Positions 1-12,579 of a stretch of DNA of 64,000 nucleotides are shown piece by piece. The notes beneath the pieces were generated by a model. The model had not been told where the DNA came from. It saw nothing but the letters and a program-made list of their open reading frames with translations, and did no database searches. The DNA is taken from the NCBI GenBank assembly GCA_039621445.1, contig CP154956.1, positions 38,094,553-38,158,552 on the forward strand, in the 5' to 3' direction. A program made the translations under genes and the position numbers. Each line of letters starts with the position of its first letter. The first letter of the stretch is position 1. This stretch comes from Euglena gracilis (taxonomy: Eukaryota; Euglenida; Euglenophyceae; Euglenales).

Positions 1-270
1 CACACAACACGCAACACACAACACACAACACACAACACGCAACACACAACACACAACACAACACACACAACACACACAACACACACAACACACACACACA
101 ACACACACACACAACACACACACACAACACACACACACAACAAACACACACAACAAACACACACAACAAACACACACAACAAACACACACAACAAACACA
201 CACAACAAACACACACAACAAACACACACAACAAACACACACAACAAACACACACAACAAACACACACAA

Positions 271-301
<31 letters not shown>

Positions 302-600
302 CACAACACACAACACACAACACACAACACACAACACACAACACACAACACACAACACAGGACACACAACACAGGACACACAACACGCAACACGCAACAC
401 ACAACACACAACACACAACACACAACACACAACACACAACACACAACACACAACACACAACACAGGACACATAACACACAACACACAACACGCAACACGC
501 AACACGCAACACACAACACGCAACACACAACACACAACACACAACACACAACACACAACACACAACACGCAACACACAACGCAGAACACAGAACACACAA
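1..600. repeat. AC-rich degenerate microsatellite
   Basis: Continuous ACAC/AACAC/AACAAACAC units with sporadic GC substitutions. It is the same sequence type, in reverse orientation, as the 20.5-26.3 kb tract. It adjoins the exon ending at 648 and is presumably intron. Confidence 0.95.
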
Positions 601-647
601 CGTCACACACCCATTGAGAGAGGGGAGAGGCTAGTGCAAACGCACAC

Positions 648-2415
648 CGGGTGCCGGCCCACCCGGCCCCACCAGTAGCAGGAGTTGCCGAAGCCGCTCC
701 CCGCCTCGCCGTCCTCCGCCCCCTCGTACCGGTGCACCACCGCATGGAGGTACGTCGCGTCCGCCGCCACGGGGGAGTTCCGGACCGGCAGGCCCCCAAA
801 CGCCAACCGCGGCGGTGGGCGGCCTGGCCTCTGGTCCCCAATGTGACCGATGTGGCGCACCCGAAAGGCAGCAGCGGCGGGCGAAGCTCGATCATGGAGG
901 GGTTTCAAACTGGAGGTTTTGTCTCCGCTGTGGTGGGGCCATGTTGTTGGATGAGCCAACCAAAGAAAAGGTTTGTGTGTGTGTGTGTGTATGGAAGCTG
1001 AATTCTTAATGCCCCCCCCCCCTCCTGGGTGGGCCATTAGAGGTTCAAGGGGGGGTCCAAAGGGGGGTTCGTTGGTGATTGAATAGGTTAGGCGGGGCAG
1101 AACGGGAAGGCCTGGTGGTGGGGGTCGACCCCCCCACCTGCGAGGTGGGGGGGCCGAACCCCCCCCACAACAGCATTTTCACCAATTTGGGAATTCTGGC
1201 CAGGGAAATTTTTGGGGTCCAAAAATTGGGGCCACCAGAATAACGGGAAGAGGTGGTGGGGGGGTCAACTCCCCACCCACCATGCAGGAGGTGGGGGCGC
1301 GGACCCTCCGACCCACCACCCTGGCTGTTTGGCCGATTCCCGTTCTGCCCTGGGGTTAGGGTTAAAAGTTCATCGTAACCTTAGGTCTGACTTGTACACC
1401 CAACGCTAACCTACAAGCTAGGCCTGAAGTTATGACTAATTCCTAACCCTAACCCAATTCCATCAATGACCCAAAAAGACCCTCTGCAAATTTCCAATGC
1501 CCCCCACCTGGGGGACATTATGATTTCTAGGTGCTTTATGTGTATGGACAGACGGACGGACAGACGGACGACGGACAGACGGACGGATGGACGAACGGAC
1601 GGACGGACGGACGGACGGACGGACGGACGGACAGAGGGAGGGATGAATGGATGGATGGATGGATGGATGGATGGATGGATGGATGGATGGATGGATGGAT
1701 GGATGGATGGATGGATGGATGGATGGATGGATGGATGGATGGATGGATGGATGGATGGATGGATGGATGGATGGATGGATGGATGGATGGATGGATGGAT
1801 GGATGGATGGATGGATGGATGGATGGATGGATGGATGGATGGATGGATGGATGGATGGATGGATGGATGGATGGATGGATGGACTTTGTTGGCCATGATA
1901 TACCTAGGGTTAGTGAAGGGGAGAGTTAGGGCCGCCCCTACACCCACCCCCCTGGAGGTTCAACCAGCACCTTTTTTCAAGCTAGCTCTTCCCAGCCGGG
2001 CTGTGGACCCCCCCCCAGGGTCAGCAGTAATAAAGTTTCAGCAGCCTAGCAAAGCCAGGCTGGACTGAACTTTTCGGCACAAAGCAAAATTTTTGAAAAA
2101 TGGGGTTTAAAATGGCCAAAATAGGGTTTATGGTCGTGTTTTCGGGGGGGTCACCTCAAAATTTTCTGCAAAAAAAAACCCAGCTGGATTTGGGGGTTTT
2201 CACAAGTTTTTAGCCAACAACGCAGGGACGGACAAAAATTGAGCAGTGGTGCAGATGAGACTGAGAGATGGAGGCAAAGCATTGGAAACCGGCCACCGCC
2301 GGACGTCCAGGCAGACCAGGAGTGGGGTGTGACGAGGTCATGCGCTTCGTCCAAGCCTCGAGCGACGGAGCCCCTCAATAAAACTTGTTTCTGTGTGTGC
2401 GTCTGTAGATCTATG

Positions 2416-2457
<42 letters not shown>

Positions 2458-3432
2458 CACTGTTCAAGAAAACAGACATATATCAAAGTTCCTGAGGCAG
2501 CAAGGCCCCGGACCAACCCCGAGATATAGCACTGCCTGCAACATATCCCGTGCGCCAGTGGCAGGGCCCCCAATGCCATGTGTCCCAAGGTGCCAAATGC
2601 ATGTCAAATGTCGCCACACATTGCCGGCTGTCTTTTTTCTGTAGCAACTCGTTGAGACTTTACCCGAGGCAAATGGGTAAACACTTAATGGTTAGCTTCG
2701 AGATGAAAAGAAAAGAAAGAAATTTATATTTTGTTGTTTTTTCCTGCATTTTGGGGTTTCCCAGCTTGTGCATTTTTTGAACCTGTTGTTCGTCTGGTCA
2801 CAGTGACTTTAGTCTTTAAGACCTCAGTGCTTGGGGGCTGGACTGAAGTGGTCAGGCAAAGGAGAAGTTCCCCAGCTGCTGACAGGGAAAAAAGCTAAAC
2901 CAGCTTTCTTATCCACATTCAGTTCCATTCACCTCCCCCCCCCAACGCCCTTGTCGTGCCCTGGGCCGGGGGGCCACCGTCCGGGTCCAGCGTCTCAATG
3001 GCCTCCCGCACATCGGCCGGGATCCGGCGGTGGCTCAGCTGCGCGATGGGCCGGTACTCCATCGCGATGCCCTCCACCGGCAGCGGTGAGCCCCCTCTGC
3101 TCCCAGCAGAGATCTTTGCAGGGGGGAGGGGGTCTGGATAGGCAGGGCGCGGGAAGAAATGCCTGTCGTGGTGCAAGATAAAAAAATAGAGGGGGGGTTG
3201 TGATTAAAAAAAAACAAATCTGGGGGAAAAACGCTGCTTCCTTGCCTTTGCCATTTCCCCCCAGCCGTGCTCCAATCCCCACTCCCGCCATGTCTCCACG
3301 TCCAACCTCCCGCCGCGGCATATCCGCCGCCTGAGGGGGGGGAGGGGGAGGGGCGGGAGCAAAGGGGTTGGCCGGCTCTGCGGTCGCGATGTGCCGCAGG
3401 ACAGCCTCGACCCCACGGCCCACCCCAGCCAT
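648..3432 (-). CDS. 5' exons of an uncharacterised protein with an HR-x-E ... YW-x-R-x-G-x-HP pattern
   Basis: Proposed join on the minus strand: 3432-3383, 3075-2978, 823-648. The ATG exon reads [16 protein letters not shown] and lies 29 nt after a pyrimidine-rich CCCCCCAG, a plausible leader acceptor. The second exon reads [17 protein letters not shown] and [15 protein letters not shown]. The third reads [20 protein letters not shown], then HAVVHRYEG and, after a Gly-rich insert, [14 protein letters not shown]. The 2977-824 intron is GT-AG and keeps frame. The first intron is nonconventional with a 1-nt ambiguity. The HR-x-E ... N-x-x-YW-x-R-x-G-x-HP arrangement recalls an uncharacterised protein family I know from fungi; this is pattern memory only. 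The coding continues past 648, where an AC-rich tract begins. Confidence 0.5.
1544..1882. repeat. GGAC then GGAT tetranucleotide arrays
   Basis: GGAC/AGAC units to about 1640, then roughly 59 perfect GGAT units to 1882. The long Met-Asp-Gly-Trp and Ile-His-Pro-Ser frames across it are artefacts. Confidence 0.97.
2413..2454. repeat. TG microsatellite
   Basis: About 20 TG units. Confidence 0.95.
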
Positions 3433-3538
3433 GCGGTGGGAGGGGAGGGCGGAGGCGCACGCTGGGGGGTGGGAAGGGGACGAGGCAGAGAGGGGGGGGA
3501 GGGGGGCGGGATCATTGGAGGCCAACATGTCTGAAGAT

Positions 3539-3944
3539 CAGGGGTTTTCTTAAGGACCCCCGGTCCAGCCAGCCAGCAGCTCAAGTCCAGCCAGCAGCCC
3601 AAATTCGGGCTGGGAGCCCCCTAAGCGAAATAAAGTTGGGTCCAGCCCGGCCGGAGGCCGGGCCAGCCGGCCCAGCCGGCCGAAGGCCGGCCAGCCAATT
3701 GGGCTACCCAGCTCACCTATCCCTGCATTTTTTCCCCCCATCACAGCTTCCTCCATCACAGCCCCCCAGCCTTGACCTAGCTCCATCCATCAAAATGTCG
3801 AAAATGCAAAATGTTTTAGAAAATTTTGTTTTTCAACGACCCAGCCCAGCCCAGCCCCCTCCAGCCCCGGACCCCCCCCTCCCCCCCCCATCCCCCCAGG
3901 CCCCCCCAGGGGATGGGGTACCCTCCGGCTTAAGAAAACCCCTG
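3539..3944. mobile_element. hAT-like MITE, CAGGGGTTTTCTTAAG family
   Basis: Terminal inverted repeats CAGGGGTTTTCTTAAGG and GGCTTAAGAAAACCCCTG, with flanking 8-mers CTGAAGAT and CTGGAGAT (7 of 8). It is 406 bp with no coding capacity and lies just upstream of the gene starting at 3432. Confidence 0.78.
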
Positions 3945-3949
3945 CTGGA

Positions 3950-6106
3950 GATGCATCACCTCCAGTGGTGGGGATTCATAGACTGGAAAGAAAGATGAGG
4001 AATCGTCCTCCGCCACCCCGTGGGGAGGTCTTCAAAGAAATCTGCGATGCAGCGTTATGGGAGGTGGGGGGGGAGAGCATATATGGGCAGGAAAAGGAAA
4101 TTTTACCAATCAGTGAGTACTTCATTTGGATTTAACCTCTGGCCTGATTGCGCAAAAGTTTGGCAAGATTTAAGCAGGGAAACAGGGTCAAAACCCAAAA
4201 ATTATATGTGAAGCTGCAACAGCTGTGAGGAAAAAAATATGGACCAGGGCGTTTTCAGAACAGGAACCGTCAAAGACCTTCCAATGGTTCTGCCAACGAT
4301 CCAGGGTTTTCAAAAAAAAACTCACCTCGTCACCTTGAATGATTAAAAGGATTTTGGGCAATAGAGCGTTGTGGATGATTGAACCCAAAAAAAATGGCGT
4401 GGTGGCATCTGGGAAAATGTTAAAAAAGAAATGCAGAGACTACCATCAAAAACCTGCAAAAGTGTAGGGCATATGTGAAAAAAGTACAGTGTCAAATGAC
4501 GGGGTCCATGCTGCCTGCCTGCCCAGAGCACCTAACTCCCCCTTTGGGGGGGGGGGGGCGTGCGACCGTCCTCAAAAAGAAGCTTTGGCGTTGCAGTCCT
4601 TGCTAAGCAATTTTCACCGTGTCCCATGTTCACCCCCCGGGACAGGTTGGCCGAATTCGGGGCCCCTGGAGTGGCCTCAAAACCCAGCCTGGGCCGCCGG
4701 CGCAAGGCCTGGTCTGCTACGCGCCACCAACGGCGGTCCAGTGCGCCTGAGAGCCAGCGGTGGCTCCGAGGGGCGGGAGGGAGGGCGATGGGGCGCATGG
4801 GCGGCTGGCGGGTGGACGCCGGGGCAGGTTTATGTGTGGGGGGGGGGGAGGGGGAGGCTCATTGCGCGGTGGCGCGGAGGGAGGAGGGGCGGGCAGGGGG
4901 GACCGTACGGCTGGCGAAGTCGGCTGAAGGGCAGGTCAGAGGAAGGGGAAAAGGGGGGGGGGGCTGCGTATGGGATATACGTTGGGGGGGGGACAGCCAG
5001 GTCTGTACGGGACGGCCCAGGGAATCGGGGGGGGGGGGTCCACCCCCACCACCCACCACAACACTGGACAAGGACGAATTCCCTCGGAAGGCACCGAAAA
5101 AAAACGTTGGCTGGCAATACAGGAAGGCCGGGAAGGCCTGGTGGGCGGGGGGGTTGACCTGCTGTGCGCACTGTGGCTGTTTGTTTGGTACCTTATATCC
5201 CCTCTTCTGGCCTGGCGCTCTTTTCCGCCTCTGGCCCTCCTTTCTGTGTGCGTGGAGGTAGTGAAGGTGGCCGAAGCCTGGTCGGATTTACCTTGTTTGC
5301 TTCGCCGGCCCCCGAGCGCCCGCCAGGGGTCAACCCCCCCCCCCACTCATCGCCCATAGGGTTCCCGTACAGCCCTGGGGGCAGCAGGGCAAAAACAATG
5401 CAGTGCGGCGGTCCCTGCCGTGCAGAGGGAGGGGCCCGGCGGGGGGTGCTTTGCACCCCCGGGGGACCGCGGTGCAACACGTCGGGTGTCCCGGGGGTGC
5501 GAAGGGCGGCCCATCCCTCGCGGGGGTGGGGGGGGGACGGGGGGGGGGGGGGGGGGGGGCGTCCCGGCCACCGTTGCGACGCCGGCACCTCAAAACAGGG
5601 GGTGGATCCGACCCAGCATGCATCCCGTCAGTGGTGGGGTGTGGAGCATGGCAGGGGATGGCTGGGCCGGAGGGATGGGCCGCGGCCAGCGACACAACGG
5701 CCCGGAACGGGGGGTCTTTGTTGGGAAACGGGAGGGCAGGGCTGGCACTGGGGCACTGGGGGGGAAGGTTGAGCACCGGAAACTCTGAAATTCAGCGATA
5801 AGAACGCAAAATGACTCCACAGAAAACTGTTGGCAATGTGCAACATTGCCAACTTTGAGAGAGGGAGGCGGCTTCCGTCCCAGTCCCAGTGCATTTTGGC
5901 TGTTCTTTCCAAAAAAAAATATCATGATTCTTTTCTGTCCCCATATTCCCCATTTAGGGGACTTCCATGTAGGCCAACCCTGAGCATGGCTGAGGTGGTC
6001 CCCACTCTAGGGAGGAGGAAGTGGAAGTCAGGAATTGGGGCAACGGACTGCGGGGGAGTTCTGGAGCGCTCTGTGGTCCCCCCCATTCAGGCAATGATGT
6101 CCCCAC
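3950..6106. other. Intergenic, no supported gene
   Basis: Poly-G and poly-C runs and GC-rich segments (4640-4800, 5270-5720) with open frames on both strands but no phase-consistent exon pair. I see no recognisable protein. Confidence 0.5.
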
Positions 6107-6584
6107 CATACATCTCTTTAAGGACCCGGGGGGGGGGGGGTGCTGGGCTAGGGCTAGAAATTTGGGCTGGCTAGAAATTTGGGCTGGCTAGCCCGCCCCC
6201 CCCGGGGGGGGGGGGGGCTGGGCCCCGGCTGGACCCGAACCGGGGCGAGCTGGACTGAAATCGGAAAAATGCCCAAAAATGACCTGCAGAACACAGTTTT
6301 GAAAAAATGATGCATCTGAAACCCCCAAAAAATGCCCAAAACGCCCCCCAAACCCCATTTTTGGCCACTTTTGACCACAATTTTTCAAAAAATTTCGGCG
6401 CTTTGCGCCGAAAAATTTTTTGGCTGGACCCCCAAAAAAGGGGCTGGCTAGCTGGGCTAGGAGCACCCCCCCCCCCGGGGGGGTGCTGCTGCTGCGGCTG
6501 GGCTGGGCCCAAATCGGGGCTGGCTGCAGCCGCCCCCCCGGGGGGGGGGGGGGGGGGGTTCGCAAAACCGTAGAGAGATGTATG
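6107..6584. mobile_element. TIR element, CATACATCTCT family, copy 1
   Basis: Begins CATACATCTCTTTAAGGACC and ends GTAGAGAGATGTATG. Flanks GTCCCCAC and GTCTCCAC match at 7 of 8. The interior carries GGGCTGGCTAG repeats and the hairpin CGGCGCTTTGCGCCG. It closely resembles the element at 56171. Confidence 0.8.
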
Positions 6585-6690
6585 GTCTCCACCTCCACGG
6601 CCGGGGCAGGGCCCTCACCCACCCTCCCCTCATGGAGGCAGTGCGGAGAGCGATGGACCCCCAGGCGGCCCCCCCGCCCTGCCGTGCGCC

Positions 6691-6968
6691 CAGGCTTCTT
6701 GTTAAGCCCCCCAAGGGGGGGAGGGGGGGGGGTCCCCCGCACCCACCCAGGGTGGCGCGGGGCCCCCCCCCCGGGGGGGGGGGGGGGGCGGGGGACCCCC
6801 CCAAAATCGGGCCCGTTAAAGGCAATTTTCAAAAATTTTCGGCGCTTCGCGCCGAAAAGGTATACCCAGCGCCTCCGGCGCGGGACCCCCCCCCCGGGGG
6901 GGGGGGTCCGGCCCGGACCTACCCACCCACCCCCCTCCCCCCGGTCAGGTGACTTAAAAAGAAGCCTG
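6691..6968. mobile_element. hAT-like MITE, CAGGCTTCT family, intact 8-bp TSD
   Basis: Starts CAGGCTTCTTGTTAAG and ends CTTAAAAAGAAGCCTG. Both flanks are CGTGCGCC (6683-6690 and 6969-6976), a perfect 8-bp target-site duplication. Its termini match those of SCAD-A intron 4. The interior is C/G homopolymer runs plus a GGCGC hairpin near 6840. Confidence 0.82.
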
Positions 6969-7862
6969 CGTGCGCCACACGCAAACCTGTCCCGGACTCC
7001 CAAACGCTTTGGGCCCCCAGCGGGGAGTCCCAAAGCAGCCTCAGCGGTCCCCTCCTTTGGGGTGGGCCGGTATCCCAGTGGGCCGTTTGTGCCGGAAAGG
7101 GTCCGGTCCCCGGGTTGCCTTGCCCCCGGGACAGTGACAGGGCCGGAACCCCTCCGGGCGTGCAGGGGGGTGGGGGTGGCGAGCCAGAGAAGGTCAGCCA
7201 CGAGGGTTAGGGGCAGGCCAGGGGAGGGCAGGGCAGGGTTCGAAAAAGGTCAGGTGGGGGGATGGACCGCCCTGATCCGGGGGGGGGGGGGACCTGAGCA
7301 GTGGCGCAGTCCGGGTGGCCGATCTTTGCCCCGCCGAATTTTTTTTGCCCCAAAAATCGGCCGAAAATGCATTCTGAGTACTTTGGGTCAAGGTTTGTCA
7401 AAAGTATCAAAATTTTATGTGCGAAGCGCGGGAAGAAAAAAAATTGACCTTTGGGGGAATTTGGGTTTCCCATCGGGGTTGGTCTGGACCCCCTTTGGCA
7501 GATGGGGAGGGGGATGGGGGGGGGGGGGCAGACACCCCCCAAAAGAGGGGGGGGGGGGCAGCCCACCTTCAACCCATGCACCCTCTTTGGATCGAACCCT
7601 GGGGCAGGGTCGGCGGCAGGGCGACGACATGCAGCACTGAGAAGACGGCGCCGGGAGAGAGAGGCGGCGGAACACGCGGAACAATAAGGTGCTGGGGGGC
7701 GGAGATGGTTGGGGCTGCGTGGCGACCGTTCCCTGTGCGAGGGGGCGTCATCAAATGTCTCAAATGTTTCAAGGCGTCGGGGTAGAAAGCAAAGCTAATT
7801 TTTGTAATGAAATGAATTTTGTTTTGCCGTAATACTAATTTCAAGACATTCAACATATTTAT

Positions 7863-7931
7863 GTGATATGGATACACACACACATATATGATATGTGCAT
7901 ATCTATGTACACATAAATATATATATATATG

Positions 7932-7963
<32 letters not shown>

Positions 7964-7977
7964 TATGCATATACATC
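7863..7977. repeat. TA/CA microsatellite
   Basis: CACACATATATGATATG followed by mixed ATAT and GTATAT runs. Confidence 0.9.
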
Positions 7978-8469
7978 TCAGTGTAAATCGAAGCGTGGCA
8001 GCAGCAGGATAGGCGTGACGAGGTGGACAGTGCCACTGCCTCGGCTGTGAGCTGCCATTTGTATCATCGCATATGGGCTGCAAGAAGCGGGGCAAACCCC
8101 CTCACAGAAAGCCAGCAAGGACCCTTGGAGATAGTACAGGGTTTCGGTGCGCAAGAAACCTAAGCCACTGCAATTTATATCTCCACTGCCAGCTGACCGA
8201 CCAAAAAAAAAGCGTATCCTCCTGCAAACTTATCCTCCTTCTCAAAACATCAAATGTATCCCCCTTCCTACGGAAGAAAACCGAAGAGGATCGGATGATT
8301 GATTTGGCCTCAAAAACCACATAAATTGATTTTCAGACATTTTTTTGTGCGACCCAACCACGCCGTTTTGGAGAACTTTGTCAAAAATGGGTGGTTGGTG
8401 AACCAATCCCACTTCCCCCTCCACCCCAGCAGTATGAAAGCATCAAAGCTGTGCCACAGTGAGCTCCCC

Positions 8470-8577
8470 CCAGTCAACCCCCAAATATACAGCCCCCCCC
8501 CCGGATGTATATTTTTATATATTATTTATTTGAGCCGGATTATCAAGACCCCCAGGGGGCTTTATATTTAGGGGGGA
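8470..8577. mobile_element. Short C/G-terminal inverted-repeat element
   Basis: CCCCCAAATATACAGCCCCC at the left is the near complement of GGGGGCTTTATATTTAGGGG at the right, about 108 bp in all. The same end type is seen at 20223, 47409-47496 and 63637-63718. Confidence 0.5.
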
Positions 8578-11500
8578 ATCAAACTTTCACACGCGAGAGC
8601 CACAGACAAAAGCTGCGGCTGGACCCCACCCAACGGGGGGGAGGGGGCACCCTCACCCACCACAACACCATGCAAGCAAAAATTTCTTCGGCTCCACGGG
8701 CCCAGAATTGGATGTGTGGGAAATGCAAGAGCAGATCTTCATACAACATGCCGAGACCTTGGTACGTGGTCTGTGACACCTTTTTCTTGAAGTCTCGCCA
8801 CCCTTGAGAAGCTGTAAATACGACCAGGTGTCATTTTCAGGCGCATGGAATAACCTTCAAAAACCTTTGAAAAACTTCAATTTCTTGGCCAAAATGTCTT
8901 AAAAAATTCAAAACCCTTAAAAAAAACCTTAAAAAGGTCGTCCTGCAAAAATTTTCGAACAAAAGCGAAGTCGCAAAATCTGGGCAAAAAAAAGTCAACT
9001 GGGTGTGATTTCTGGCATCGCTGAAACATTGTCTATCCACCCAAAACTCAAAAAAATGCGGTTTTGAACTTTTTGATTTTCAACCTGGACAGACGTTGCT
9101 TCGTTGCCATGGTGGCTCTTTGGCCACCCCTGAAAAATAGAAACCTTGAAAATTCTTAAAAATTCTCAAGCACCTTAAAAAACCTTGAAATTTTTTAAAG
9201 TTTTCACCTTAAAAAAAAACTGGATGCGACCTGCCAACCGGCTGCGGTGAAAATCCGCGGGATTGAGCAGGGCGGTCCTGTTGCGAAAAAAAATCACGCC
9301 CCAGCACGAATGAAAAACCCATGGGACAAATGGCCGAAAAAAGGCTCAGTTGGGGAAATGGGTCGACTTTGAGGGGGCGGTTAATTTCTAATATCCTTGG
9401 ATAAGGAGTTAAAGTTCTGGCATCCTTGGATCATCCCCCATCCACCAGGGCGGTCCTTTTAAGCGAAGAAACAAAAAGACTCCCCAGTGCTTGGTCTCAA
9501 GGGTATTTTGCGCACAGAAGAATTATCCTAAGCGCAGCATTTTTTCAAAAGATGGCGCGTGCGCTCCAGACTTGCTGGTGCACAGTCTGAACGATAGAAA
9601 ATCTGTTGTGATCTTTACCTTCCTGGATGTCCACTAGCCACTTGGACCACAGCAATCCATGCCCCTGCCCCGTTGGTTTTGGCCAAAATTTGGTGGCCAA
9701 AAAAGGCCAGGATTTTTCTGAAAATTGGTGGTGGTAGCTTCAGTGGGTCATGAAACCCCGGTGGACACAAACATCCGCCAACGCTTGTGTTCAAAGACGC
9801 TCATGCCTCCATTTGAGAACCCCCTAACACGTCCATGCACCCCCCCCCACAATGAGACACATCTTGCGTCCCCCTCCCCACGGCGATTGGCAGGTTCCCA
9901 CAAGGGGGTGGACCAGGGCTGAACGGGAATCCCAGAAACCAAGCGGGTCTCATCCCGACGGACCATTCCGGTAGGAACCCCACCAACCCCTTCCCACCCC
10001 CTTCCCATATCTCCCGAGGTCGCGATTTTTTAGGCCCACCTTTTCCTTCGGCGCCGGCCCGCCGTTCCCGTGCAACGCCGGCCAACCCCCCTGGGCCGGG
10101 AAACGGGCCGCCAGGCCATGCAGGGGGGAGGGGAGGGGGCGGGCGCACAGAGATTAGAAAGGGGGGAAAGAGAGCGCTGCGGCGGGGGCGGCCAAGCCCC
10201 AGGCCCCGCGGACCCTCGTTCCCTGGGGGACGTCCGGCCGGCCGCCGCGGGGCGGTCTCAGATCGTTGCCGGCTCTCTGTGGCTCCTGTGGGGCCGGAGG
10301 ACGGCGGGGTGGCATGCGACGTCACGCACGGCATCCAGGCAGTGTGTGACGTACTGTGTGACGTGTGGCGGCCAACTGGAGTTCCATTCTCAACTGTCGG
10401 CTGCACGCATGCATTGCAATGGCCAGGCGTTTTACAAACTGGGGGGGGGGCGCCCTGCCTGGGAGGTCAGCTTTGGTCTTGCCCAGGCCTAGCCAGCCAA
10501 TTTTCCCTTGAAAGTGGCCATTTTCAGGTCCCTAGAGCCTCAGGGGGGATTGACCCCCAAGGTCGGAACCACACCATTGCCGACCCTCCCTCCCCGGGGG
10601 GGGGGGGTCACCCGGTCAGTCACTTCTTGAAACCCAAGACACACCCTAAGCAATGGTGTGGTCGGGACCCCCCTGCCAGTGGCACCCACCCCGGGGGGGG
10701 GGGGGGGGCAATGGCATTGCCAAAAGAAAATTTCAAACGAGCCAAACCGGGCGGGCAACAGATGGGCGGATGGACGGAAGGCAGGCGCATACGTCAAGGA
10801 GTGCATCCGGGACGGTATGGCGGAGAGTTCCCTCCCACCTGGCAGGGGGCAGGCACGGCGTGGGGTGGCGTGAACGGCGACGACCCGGAGAGAGGGGGAC
10901 GCACAGCATTGCGGGAGGCCCCCCACCCGCCCCCTGCCCTCCAAGGCGTGCGGGGGGGGGGCGCTTTGGGGTTCGGTGCACGGCGAAGAAGAAAAATTGG
11001 CGCTGTGCGCCGAAAAAAAACAGAAGGAAACCAAACTTTTGTACGCCGAAAATTATGAAGAGGGAAAGGCCGGTACCTCTACCACAGAGGTGCAAACGTG
11101 ACGCACCTCGGCCATGCTTTCTGTGTCTCCGCAGGAGTCCTCACCCAAATGCCAGTCAGTCACTCCGAGAAAATCAAAGAGTCACAGGGGACCACCCGAG
11201 GCAATGACAGTACCCACTGAAATATGTATCCAACAGACACCAAAAGGTACGGTCCGAACAGGGAGTGTTTGGACACAGGTGTTCGACACAAGGGGGATGC
11301 AAAAATTCCTGCCAGCAATCCTGATGGAAAGCATCACATTACAATTTCAAAATTAAAGTCAAAATGAAAGTTCTCCATGAATGGTTTACCAGATTTTGCC
11401 GACTTACTGCTGGAATATCTCGCTAAAACTAAATCAGACACTTTATTGCCAGAAATCGCCAAACGCAACAGAACCCTGCTGGAAAAGGTGGGATCAATAG

Positions 11501-11875
11501 GGGGTCGGAAAGCTGTGACTGTTTCTCAAAAGCAAGACCACAACTGAACTTGCCTCCAAAGTCAAGTCCAAGGACCCCAAAGTCAAGTAACGCGAGATTG
11601 CCAGAAATGAGGGAATGGCACTGGCAAAATGACAGTCCCCTCGTCACCCCTGAGCACCACCTTCAGGCTCAGCATCAAAGCTGGTTTTTTCATCGGGGGG
11701 GGGGGGGCGGAGGAAATGAGCACGGGGGGGGGGACCTCCTTTGGCGGCTGCGGCTGACCGGGGGGATTTGACGGTTGGGACCGGGCCCGAGGGCAGCCGC
11801 AGGGGGCTCAGCTTGGGCATCTTGGGAGACGAGGCCGGCCCCAGGCCCCCTCAGCGCCTGACTACTGACACATAT

Positions 11876-11980
<105 letters not shown>

Positions 11981-12579
11981 GGCCAGTTAGGTACCTGGTG
12001 GGACCTGAGCAGCACCCCGGCAGGGGCCGGTGGGGGGTCGTTGAGGCTCAAGGATATGGTTGGCGTCCCCGGGGTGCCGGGCAGGTGCTCCAGGTGGTGG
12101 GGGGCCGACGGCGGCCGACCCTTGAAGTCCAAGGGATCCACAAGGGACGGGGCCAGGGGAAACCTCACCCGTGTTGCTCACGGCCGACGACGGTTGTGGC
12201 GGGAATTTCGGCGCCGCTTCTGGAACTGCAGGCCACTGTGCCATCTTGCACTTGCACTCATTGGGGAGGCAGAGCATCAGGCACAAATTCCAGAAAACAG
12301 TATGGACAGGGGTACGCTGCGGCTTTGCCATACTAAAATATGCAGACAAACTCGGACTGTCAAGTGCACCAATCATTCCTGAAACAAAAGAAAGCAGAAC
12401 CCCGGGGGACAAATTGCGCGTCCTGCAACGCCCAATCCCCCCCTGCCCCCTTCTGTTTTCCCCAACCCCAGGGGATAGCGTAGTGCTGGCACACGAGCCA
12501 GCACTTGCGGAACGTGGGGGCGAGAGAAGGGGGATCACGATGCTTCGGCTGACCGGGGAGGAGGGCCCCCCCTGGACGA

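Larger units (their letters stand above)
6970..11780. other. Repeat-rich stretch, no supported gene
   Basis: Contains the TA tract, C/G runs, CAGGGCGGTCCT element ends near 9268 and 9447, and a GC-rich block at 10060-10300 that is open in several frames without convincing borders. Confidence 0.45.

Noticed and set aside
1411-2068. Long Met-Asp-Gly-Trp and Ile-His-Pro-Ser repeat proteins
   Set aside because: Pure GGAT/GGAC tetranucleotide repeat read in different frames.
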